From Paraprevotella sp. (GTDB lineage: Bacteria > Bacteroidota > Bacteroidia > Bacteroidales > Bacteroidaceae): 8,253 nt of DNA. Position 1 is the first letter of the stretch. Each line of letters opens with the position of its first letter. Shown one piece after another: positions 1-6,803 of this stretch. The stretch spans positions 1 to 8,253 of the forward strand of contig JAFOXE010000231.1 of NCBI GenBank assembly GCA_017425765.1. The letters run 5' to 3'. The position numbers and the translations under genes were made by a program. The notes beneath the pieces were generated by a model that saw only the letters and a program-made list of their open reading frames with translations, was not told the DNA's origin and did no database searches.

Positions 1-3000
1 GTAATAGTCAACGTTGTGTCGGGGCGAAGAGTTATTTCTTGAGCGAATCCTTTAAACAACTTGCTGGATACCTTTTTTGTTGATATACCTTTTGTATTGG
101 TTTGTACCGCATTTGGCTTGGATATGCTGTCCGTCACAGTTTTACCATCCTTAGCGGCTTTAGCCTTTGCCTCTTCTTCGGCTTTAGCTTTGGCTTCGGC
201 TCTCTTTTGTGTGGCACGCTCTTGTTTTTTCTTTCTAGCATTGCTCTTGCGATTGCTTTCTGAGAATTTCTTATTTGCCTCCTTTAGGAATTTTGAGTGG
301 TTGTAGAGCGTTTCCATGTTGAAACGTCCGTTTATGTTGACGGTGCGTTGATTGGTTATTGTGTTTCCTAATGGTGTTCCATCGTCAAGGTTTGTACCTC
401 TGTTCCAATTGTAGTTGGCGTTGTAGGTACCATCTGCTGTAATCCAATCGAAACATGGTATCTTATTTATCGGTAATTTATACGATGCTGAGAATGTTTG
501 TTGGTAGTCAAGTGGCGTTCCCCATCCTTTGATGCTGTGCCATACAGAATCCTTCCATGCTTCGTAGCGGTCTACATATAAATCCTTATTTACCGGTGTG
601 TATGGTTCCTCGATTTCGGCATGAGTGGCAGATGTGAAGGTGAAGTGTAATGCCTTTGTAAGGTCCCATCTTAGGCTGAAGTCGCGGTTCCATAAGAATT
701 CCTGCGAGAAAGAGAGTGGTAGGGAGTTTGGGTTCTCCATGTTGTCCATATCTCGTTCTTGCAATTCGTAATAGTTACGTACAATGTCCGTGTTGAACGA
801 TATGTTTTGTGGTAAATAGCTTAGGTTTTGTTCTTTAATTAGGGTCCACCACTTACTCTTGCTCTTGATACGTTTCTTGAAGGGTTCGAGTGGTTTGAAG
901 TTAGGCGAATAATTGTAATTCAGGCTTCCACGCCAATTGTCTTCCGATTCCCATGCTGTAGTTTCTCCACTCTTGTAGCTCTTGCTATGCGAATAGCTAA
1001 ATGAGAAGTTGGCCGGATCGTATGGCATTGGGTGTCGTGGTGTTGCGATGTTCACCTTAACGTTGCTCAAACTAAAGTTCTTGTTTATGGTTTTGGTGGT
1101 GGTCAAGTCGGTCAGCGAATCTCTTTCTGCATCTGTCGCACATGCGTCCAAGGCGTCCTTTAAGAGCATGTCCGTATCAAGGGGATTATACTTTGGCTTT
1201 ACGATTTCTTTGCTGTAAGAATAGTATAATGGTGCAGTTACTTTTGCTTTTTCCGGCAACAATCTGCCCAATTCAAAGTTGGTAGTTACGCTATAGTCGT
1301 AGGTGTCCTCATTGTTTCGCTCGCTCACGGTCTGCTCAATACCACCGAACCCTGCGGTTTCGATGTGTCCGGTGGCGTTCACGCTACCAAGATCGGACAA
1401 CTGTATGTTTAGATTTCCTTGTGCTGCCCAACCACCATCGTTGCTGAACTCTTGAAGTCGTAATTCGTTAACCCACACTTCTACAGACTTCATCGTGCGT
1501 GCATTATTTCGCACACCAATCATAATGGTTTTTACTTCTCCCAACGTCGGATTACCTAACACGCTTATTTTGTTATTAGGTCTGTTGGGATCGTATTGCG
1601 AATAAAGTGTATTTAGAGAGGTGCGCCCTAAACTCTTTTCTCTGTTTCTGTTTTGTTTTAGATTGGTGAACAGTTCTAGGTCTATGTCCAACATATTGGC
1701 CTCAGGCCATACGGCATGGCAGCCCAACGAGCTGTATGTGTCGTATAATCCCGGAGGAGTTAAGGTTAAAGGTATCTCATATTCGTAGAAATTGTTCTTG
1801 TAGTCAGAACCTAATCGAATAAAAACACTTGTCTCGCCATCTTCAAGCTCAGTAATGTTCTCGCTCAATGCATTAGCATGTACAAACATTTGTAAGTGTT
1901 TGTACTGGCGCATATCATAGTTACAGTTCTTATAAACTGCTCTTGCATCCCCGGTGCCAAGATTCTTAGCTGTGAGTGACAAGGCTTGTTCGTTAACCTC
2001 TGCAAGTTGAGATTGGCCTGGGTCGTTTACGCGACTGATTCCAGGCGGAAGTACGTAGTTTACGGGTGTTTTGTCGTTATTCTCTTCAATGTTTACAGCA
2101 GAGATATCCAACGTTCCTCCAGAATTTGACGACGAACCCATATAAAGATTTTGTTCGTAGGATCTCCAATCGGCGTGTACAAGGTCGAGCGTCGCAAAAC
2201 GAAGCACAATGGGGTTCTCGAAGTTCGTAAGGTATATACGTGCAAAACGGATGCTGGTAAAGTCGTTGATGTTGCCCACACGTTTTTGATATTCGTTCAA
2301 GGGCACACGGAACTGATACCAATCCACTTCCTCGGTTAGCCCGTTGCGGAGTTTTACACTCGTGGTGCGCTTGTCAACAACATAGTTTCGACCCACCACT
2401 AAGTCGCCCGGACGTATACTAATATGGTATTGATAATATTTCTCGTATTCGTTCAGGGTGTAATCTTGGTTGATATCTTCTACGTCGGGCGTTGTCTTGT
2501 ATGCAGTTTCATACGATTCGGGTGAGTTGTCAGAATCGCATGAGTTTCCTTCCGGCATATTGATACGTTTATAACGGTCTAGAATTGATTTTTGCAAGAT
2601 GTCGTAATCGGTGCCTCGATAGTAATGATAGTCGTCGTTGGCGGGGTCGTTCAATAGTGAGTCAAATACTACCGGACTTACCTTCCCCTGCACCTGTTCC
2701 AAGAATTTCTTATATGCCCCGAAGTTTTGCTCTTCAAGATTGTTCAATCCATTTAATCCGATGTCTTGTTTGGTTCGAGCACCATTATCGTTGTTGAAGG
2801 CGTAAGTTACGCTAGTGGTATTGGGTACACGTCCCCACGATGTTTCGGTGTAGTAAGCAGGGTTCCCATCAAGAGGCAGGCCGCTCTCGTAGAATTTTTT
2901 GCCATCGTGAAGAATATCTTCGCTTACCTCTCCGAGGTTTATATAAAAATCGCCACCATAGTTTCCTGCCTTGTTACGACTATAAATGAATGGATCCAAC

Positions 3001-5978
3001 ATCCAGAATTCGATGTATTCAATATTAGCAGCTTCGAAATCGTTATTGTCAAGTTTGCGCATCATACCTCCCCAATTTGCTGTCGGAGTCATTAGGCGAC
3101 CTTTTTCGTCGATGTCCGGATTAAGGTTGTATGCACCTCGTTCATTAGGGTAATAGGCTAGGTTCAAAACAGGGAGAGCATTTGCTGCGGTGTAGCTATT
3201 CTGAGCTTTTTGTGGATATAATTCGCGTTCGTAAACTTCTCTTACATAATGGTTGGAAAGTTGGTTTAAGTCACCTTTGATGTGAGAAGGCGTTAGTGTG
3301 GAACTGCGTCGGGTGAAAATGGGATCCACATAATACCATGCCAAAAGTGCTCTGCGATAGCCATAGCGTACATCGTCCACGAGCTTGCTTTCGCTGAAAT
3401 CTGATGGTGCACTTGACATCATCCAGCCCACGGGTTGCGATATACTTAAACGCGTCTTTGTGTTCTCAAAGTCGTCCATGTACGAGGCCTCTCCTTGTAT
3501 CTTTGTGTTCTGACCAGCAATGAGTTGGGCAAATTCGCCGGTAAAACTGATGTGTGATGGTGCGGTACAACTTATCAACGGCATCTTGTCGATCATATTT
3601 GTTAGCCATTGACTTTCTTTTTTCCACGACAAGTTAAGACCCCATAACGTGTTTTTCAATGGCTCGCTGCCCATGGTCACTTTGGTAGTCATCGGTTGTT
3701 CGTTCAGATGCATAAATGTACCTCCCAATGTCAGGTTCTTGGTGAACTCGTATTCAAGATTCATACCTAACATCGTTTTGCGTTGCATGCCATAAGTCTC
3801 GTTACTCTCCACGCTAGCATTAACCTTTGTACCGGCATCTAAAATGCTTTGATTGATTATTGTCACCACGCCCATGGAGTAGTCAACCAAATAATCGGTA
3901 TTTTCTACTAATGTAACGCCACCAGCAGTGACATGCACCGAACCCGGTGCGATGTTGGATGTACCGAGATCTATTTCCGAACCGTTGTTACCCTTGTATT
4001 GACCCACTAGCAAAAACTTGTCTTTTTCGGCAATTTGTTTGGCCACAGTCTTGGTGGAGTCGTATAATTCATCAAAGCAATATTTCTCGGCCAAAGCGGG
4101 ATCGTTGATGAAACTACGCAAATGGCTGCCAAATGGTTCCACAACAGGGAAGATAATACGTCCTTTGCTGATGGTATAACCTTCTACGTAGTCGAACTGA
4201 CCATTTGCATTGATGCGGTTGTTAGCATCAAGTCGATCCAAGTTCATTGCTTTCAACAATGTGGTGTTCTTAAGTTTGGCTTCGGGAATGTAGGTGAGGT
4301 ACACACCGGCAGAATCACTTTGGTATTTAATGTCAAGTCGGAATTTTTCTCGTTGTGTGGTGGTGGCTCCTAGGTTATACACATTGCGCATCATCAAATC
4401 CCAATTGCCCATGGTGGGTGAATTAGATGTGCTTTTCAATGTTTTTACAAACAGGGAAGATGAGTTGTCGGTGATGTCGGACGCGAATTCACCCACTTGA
4501 TAAGTTACACCGTTGTAGGTGTATTCAAAAGCTGCGGCCAGCACCTCGTCCGTTTGTAACTCAAATGTCAACGATACGTAACCCAAGGCCGAATTTATGT
4601 GGTATTCCGACGGCGAAAGTTTACGTGCACTTTGCAACTTTTCGTAGTCGGTGGCTCCTTCAAAATTAGGGATTGCATCAAGAGTAGAAGTGACGAGACT
4701 GATGTTGCGTGCGTCGGGATATTGATTTACGAGGGTAGAATAGAGAGTGTTGGATTTGTTGCTTGGCACTTGAACACTTCCCGATACCCATAGTGGATTA
4801 CTGATACGGTCATATTCTCCCAAATCAGTGAACGCTACGATGTTTCGATTGTTTTCATAGCTACCCGTTTTGTTGGTTACCCACAATTCCACACGTTTAA
4901 TGGTAATGCCCGATGTGATGTTGGGCAGACTACGCATGTTGCGATCGTAGCTATTGCGGAAGAAATGCGAAAGGAAGAAATGCCGGTTCTCTTCGTAGTT
5001 CGTTGCTGAGAACTCGAAAGGATGCATTTGATTTCCACCTTTTGAGGAAACGCTCTTAGAGTTAGATTTTTTTTGTGCTACTACCGTTTGCATTTTGAGC
5101 TTGCCAAATTGCAAGTCGGTGCGGATACCGAACAATGAAGACACACCCTGTATCAACGACGAGTTGGTGGGCATCGATACGTTACCCGCCTCTACAAGCT
5201 TTACTATTTCGTCTTCTTTTCCGTCGTATTTTAGCTTTAGGTTTTGTGCGTCAAAGTCGAATGTTGCCTCTGTGTTGTAGTTGAGGTTCATATTCACTTT
5301 GTCGCCCACTTTACCATTTACGCTCAAGTTAATCTTCTCGTCAAAGTCAAACCCAAAGGTCTTACGTCGGCTTTCGGCCAAACTAGGGTTGTCGATATTT
5401 TTGGTGTTGACGCCAATTTTCAGTTCGGCAGAACCTTGCGTTTTAATCTGTACGCCGCCGGGGCCGAATATTTTTTCTGCCGGTCCTAAATCGAATTTAA
5501 TGTCGGAAAAGTTGAATTTGTCCTTGCCCGCATTTTGGAAAGTTTCCTCATTTTTCTTTCGGTAATAGCTCTGTAACGACTTTTGCATCGACCATTGTTG
5601 ATATTCCTCGGGCGTCATCAAAAGAGGTGCATTCAAGTAACTATCGCCAATTTTTGTGCCTACTTTATATAGTCCGGTCTTCGTGTCGTATTCCGTTTCA
5701 GTCTTCAACGTTTCGGGGTCGCGAAGGTCAGCTGTTTTCTTTTTTAGGTCGTTTTGATTCATTGGCGCCGTTTTGCGTACGGAATATCGTGGACCTTTTA
5801 TGGAATCCGGTTCTGCCGGTAGCAATACATCCTGCTTGGTGGGTTCAATAGGTACATTAGTAGTGAAGAAGTGTGCGGAGGTGCTTGAGTGTAGGGGAGA
5901 GGCAGCCATGACCGTTAGTGCATGAACACTTACGGCTGTTAGCAACAGATAAATGAATCTTAATGTGTTTTTTTTCAT
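1..5978 (-). CDS. sprA: T9SS outer-membrane translocon SprA, N-terminal 1992 codons (runs off left edge)
   Basis: SprA (Sov in Porphyromonas) is the giant single-chain outer-membrane beta-barrel that forms the type IX secretion channel; family members are usually about 2,350-2,500 aa. Here the frame is open from the ATG at 5978 to the edge, so roughly the last 400-500 residues and the stop are missing. Residues 1-25 look like a signal peptide (basic MKKN start, hydrophobic core, V-x-A cleavage site near Ala25). Family hallmarks follow in order: NLNYNTEATFDFD near 231-243; EAGNVSMPTNSSLIQG with SLFGIRTDLQFG near 261-290; VELWVTNKTG near 362-371; a GSVHVTAGG...VDYSMG block near 676-705; DDFENT near 833; DINQDYTLNEYE near 1168; IRFARIYLTNFENPIVLRFA near 1240-1262; VEVWVNELRL near 1501-1510; GFGGIEQ near 1543; PKYNPLD near 1595. 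No in-frame stop was found by manual translation. The gene lies 36 bp after ruvA in the same frame. A Lys/Ala-rich charged stretch at residues 1896-1946 is unlike the rest. The SprA identification is very secure; only completeness is unknown. Confidence 0.97.
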   Translation of the reverse strand, partial: MKKNTLRFIYLLLTAVSVHALTVMAASPLHSSTSAHFFTTNVPIEPTKQDVLLPAEPDSIKGPRYSVRKTAPMNQNDLKKKTADLRDPETLKTETEYDTKTGLYKVGTKIGDSYLNAPLLMTPEEYQQWSMQKSLQSYYRKKNEETFQNAGKDKFNFSDIKFDLGPAEKIFGPGGVQIKTQGSAELKIGVNTKNIDNPSLAESRRKTFGFDFDEKINLSVNGKVGDKVNMNLNYNTEATFDFDAQNLKLKYDGKEDEIVKLVEAGNVSMPTNSSLIQGVSSLFGIRTDLQFGKLKMQTVVAQKKSNSKSVSSKGGNQMHPFEFSATNYEENRHFFLSHFFRNSYDRNMRSLPNITSGITIKRVELWVTNKTGSYENNRNIVAFTDLGEYDRISNPLWVSGSVQVPSNKSNTLYSTLVNQYPDARNISLVTSTLDAIPNFEGATDYEKLQSARKLSPSEYHINSALGYVSLTFELQTDEVLAAAFEYTYNGVTYQVGEFASDITDNSSSLFVKTLKSTSNSPTMGNWDLMMRNVYNLGATTTQREKFRLDIKYQSDSAGVYLTYIPEAKLKNTTLLKAMNLDRLDANNRINANGQFDYVEGYTISKGRIIFPVVEPFGSHLRSFINDPALAEKYCFDELYDSTKTVAKQIAEKDKFLLVGQYKGNNGSEIDLGTSNIAPGSVHVTAGGVTLVENTDYLVDYSMGVVTIINQSILDAGTKVNASVESNETYGMQRKTMLGMNLEYEFTKNLTLGGTFMHLNEQPMTTKVTMGSEPLKNTLWGLNLSWKKESQWLTNMIDKMPLISCTAPSHISFTGEFAQLIAGQNTKIQGEASYMDDFENTKTRLSISQPVGWMMSSAPSDFSESKLVDDVRYGYRRALLAWYYVDPIFTRRSSTLTPSHIKGDLNQLSNHYVREVYERELYPQKAQNSYTAANALPVLNLAYYPNERGAYNLNPDIDEKGRLMTPTANWGGMMRKLDNNDFEAANIEYIEFWMLDPFIYSRNKAGNYGGDFYINLGEVSEDILHDGKKFYESGLPLDGNPAYYTETSWGRVPNTTSVTYAFNNDNGARTKQDIGLNGLNNLEEQNFGAYKKFLEQVQGKVSPVVFDSLLNDPANDDYHYYRGTDYDILQKSILDRYKRINMPEGNSCDSDNSPESYETAYKTTPDVEDINQDYTLNEYEKYYQYHISIRPGDLVVGRNYVVDKRTTSVKLRNGLTEEVDWYQFRVPLNEYQKRVGNINDFTSIRFARIYLTNFENPIVLRFATLDLVHADWRSYEQNLYMGSSSNSGGTLDISAVNIEENNDKTPVNYVLPPGISRVNDPGQSQLAEVNEQALSLTAKNLGTGDARAVYKNCNYDMRQYKHLQMFVHANALSENITELEDGETSVFIRLGSDYKNNFYEYEIPLTLTPPGLYDTYSSLGCHAVWPEANMLDIDLELFTNLKQNRNREKSLGRTSLNTLYSQYDPNRPNNKISVLGNPTLGEVKTIMIGVRNNARTMKSVEVWVNELRLQEFSNDGGWAAQGNLNIQLSDLGSVNATGHIETAGFGGIEQTVSERNNEDTYDYSVTTNFELGRLLPEKAKVTAPLYYSYSKEIVKPKYNPLDTDMLLKDALDACATDAERDSLTDLTTTKTINKNFSLSNVKVNIATPRHPMPYDPANFSFSYSHSKSYKSGETTAWESEDNWRGSLNYNYSPNFKPLEPFKKRIKSKSKWWTLIKEQNLSYLPQNISFNTDIVRNYYELQERDMDNMENPNSLPLSFSQEFLWNRDFSLRWDLTKALHFTFTSATHAEIEEPYTPVNKDLYVDRYEAWKDSVWHSIKGWGTPLDYQQTFSASYKLPINKIPCFDWITADGTYNANYNWNRGTNLDDGTPLGNTITNQRTVNINGRFNMETLYNHSKFLKEANKKFSESNRKSNARKKKQERATQKRAEAKAKAEEEAKAKAAKDGKTVTDSISKPNAVQTNTKGISTKKVSSKLFKGFAQEITLRPDTTLTI
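141..293 (-). other. Lys/Ala-rich charged segment within SprA (residues ~1896-1946)
   Basis: This 51-residue stretch holds about 19 Lys/Arg, 8 Asp/Glu and 11 Ala, with runs such as RKKKQER and AEAKAKAEEEAKAKAAK. It follows a conserved-looking LYNHSKFLKEANKKF segment. It is probably a long helical or disordered charged loop rather than barrel strand, since it lacks the alternating polar/aromatic pattern of the flanking sequence. The flanks (FNMETLYNHSKF before, LFKGFAQEITLRPDT after) return to SprA-like sequence, so this is an insert or variable loop and not a frameshift. Its orientation (periplasmic or surface) cannot be decided from sequence alone. Confidence 0.6.
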
Positions 5979-5985
5979 CTCCCTA

Positions 5986-5989
5986 TCCT
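5986..5989 (-). promoter_or_regulatory. Shine-Dalgarno-like AGGA for sprA
   Basis: On the minus strand AGGA ends 7 nt before the sprA ATG at 5978, a normal ribosome-binding spacing. A second purine stretch, AGGGAG, directly abuts the ATG and is too close to act as the site. The match supports 5978 as the start, together with the signal peptide that begins there. In Bacteroidota such motifs are often weak or absent, so its functional weight is uncertain. Confidence 0.45.
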
Positions 5990-6001
5990 GACTTTTTTGC
6001 A

Positions 6002-6016
6002 AAAGCCCATGGCTTT
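6002..6016 (-). other. Short palindrome spanning the ruvA stop codon
   Basis: AAAGCC (6002-6007) and GGCTTT (6011-6016) are perfect inverted repeats around a 3-nt loop, giving a 6-bp stem. It overlaps two bases of the ruvA TAA and sits 23 nt upstream of the sprA ATG. On the minus strand it is followed by TTGCAAAAAAG, which is not a U-run, so it is not an intrinsic terminator. It could slow ribosomes or mark an mRNA processing point between the two genes, or be chance. Confidence 0.35.
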
Positions 6017-6614
6017 ACAATCTCTTCAATGCTAGTTTTATAACTTGTTCTACAGGGGCATCCGGCATTTCTTTGAGGATGGTTGTACATACTTTTTGTG
6101 ATGGGGCAGGCGGGAAACCGAGCATGGTGAGCGCTGCCACTGCCTCTTCAAGAATCTCGTAGTGTACAGCGGTTGCATTTTGTACTGCAGATACACTAGA
6201 CGGAGCTACGGAGATGGTAGCAATTTTATCCTTCAAATCCACGATGATGCGTTGAGCGGTTTTTAGACCGATGCCCTTCACGGTTTTTAACAACTTATCG
6301 TTGCCCGAACCTATTACATCGCACAATTCGGCAGGGCTCAATGCCGATAGTATCATGCGTGCGGTGTTGCCACCGATACCAGAAACACTAATAAGCAGCA
6401 AAAACAAATCACGTTCTTGACGGGTGGAAAAGCCGAAAAGCACATAGGCATCTTCTCGTATGGCCTCATGTACAAATAGTTTCACCTCTTGTTTGCCTTG
6501 GATGGCCGAAAATGTGTGTAATGAGATGTGCAAACCATAACCTACACCGTGGCATTCCACCACCGCCATGGCGGGTGATAAGTCGGCTAATGTTCCTTTA
6601 ACGTATTCGATCAT
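6015..6614 (-). CDS. ruvA: Holliday junction branch migration protein RuvA
   Basis: RuvA forms tetramers that grip a four-way DNA junction in the cytoplasm and load the RuvB motor for branch migration, before RuvC resolution in recombinational repair. The 199-aa product has the normal family length. Residues 1-63 match the OB-fold domain I ([20 protein letters not shown], then [19 protein letters not shown]). Domain II carries two helix-hairpin-helix motifs, VSGIGGNTA at 77-85 and [19 protein letters not shown] at 112-130. A low-complexity Ser/Ala/Val linker at about 133-150 leads to the small domain III ([12 protein letters not shown] at 156-167 to the C-terminus), which contacts RuvB in known homologues. 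The ATG at 6614 must be the start: an in-frame TAA lies at 6624-6626 with no other start codon between. There is no Shine-Dalgarno motif, only A-rich leader. sprA follows after 36 bp in the same frame, which suggests co-transcription. Confidence 0.98.
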   Translation of the reverse strand: MIEYVKGTLADLSPAMAVVECHGVGYGLHISLHTFSAIQGKQEVKLFVHEAIREDAYVLFGFSTRQERDLFLLLISVSGIGGNTARMILSALSPAELCDVIGSGNDKLLKTVKGIGLKTAQRIIVDLKDKIATISVAPSSVSAVQNATAVHYEILEEAVAALTMLGFPPAPSQKVCTTILKEMPDAPVEQVIKLALKRL

Positions 6615-6704
6615 GTGTGTATTTTACTATGATATTCTAACTTAAAACGCATCACATGCCCTTTTATTGTACGTGCGCGGAAATAAAATTGTGTTTTGAG
6701 CGGG
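6615..6704 (-). other. ruvA leader; promoter expected, none clearly recognised
   Basis: This 90-bp AT-rich stretch lies between the esterase terminator and the ruvA start and should hold the ruvA-sprA promoter. The Bacteroidota consensus (TTTG near -33, TAnnTTTG near -7) is not convincingly present. The nearest -7-like match is TAAGTTAG at 6637-6644, with one mismatch and no suitable -33 partner. A small GCAT-GTG-ATGC palindrome is also present at 6649-6659. No tRNA or other RNA gene was seen. Confidence 0.3.
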
Positions 6705-6756
6705 AAATAAAAAAGACACGAAGATGTCAACGCATCGAGGCGTACGTCTTCGTGTC
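6705..6756 (-). terminator. Intrinsic terminator of the esterase gene
   Basis: A perfect 10-bp inverted repeat, GACACGAAGA (6715-6724) with TCTTCGTGTC (6747-6756), encloses a further inner 4-bp stem ACGC (6730-6733) with GCGT (6740-6743) around a 6-nt loop. Read on the minus strand the stem is followed directly by TTTTTTATTT (6714-6705), the U-tract expected of Rho-independent termination. It lies about 48 nt downstream of the esterase stop and about 90 nt upstream of ruvA. It therefore separates the esterase transcript from the ruvA-sprA unit, whose promoter should lie between it and 6614. Confidence 0.85.
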
Positions 6757-6763
6757 GCAAGAT

Positions 6764-6790
6764 GAGCATGTAGATGGTTGTTACATGCTC
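6764..6790 (-). other. Stem-loop in the esterase 3' untranslated region
   Basis: GAGCATGTA (6764-6772) and TACATGCTC (6782-6790) form a perfect 9-bp stem with a 9-nt loop. It begins 13 nt after the esterase stop codon and is followed after 7 nt by the terminator hairpin. It lacks its own U-run. A tandem arrangement of this kind can protect a transcript 3' end from exonucleases or assist termination; that role is an inference. Confidence 0.6.
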
Positions 6791-6803
6791 GTGTGTTTTG
6801 AAC

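Noticed and set aside
2086..2322. Minus-strand open frames of 62 and 78 codons inside sprA
   Set aside because: They are in other frames than the continuous SprA reading frame and carry no family signal.
2766..3095. Plus-strand open frame of 109 codons
   Set aside because: It lies antisense to well-conserved SprA sequence, has no recognisable domain or ribosome-binding site, and is of a length expected by chance opposite a long gene. The other plus-strand frames between 61 and 5851 were rejected for the same reason.
6002..6016. Palindrome between ruvA and sprA as a terminator
   Set aside because: The stem is only 6 bp and no U-run follows on the transcribed strand.
6637..6644. TAAGTTAG as a -7 promoter box for ruvA
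   Set aside because: It has one mismatch to TAnnTTTG and no TTTG-like -33 element at suitable spacing; too weak to call.
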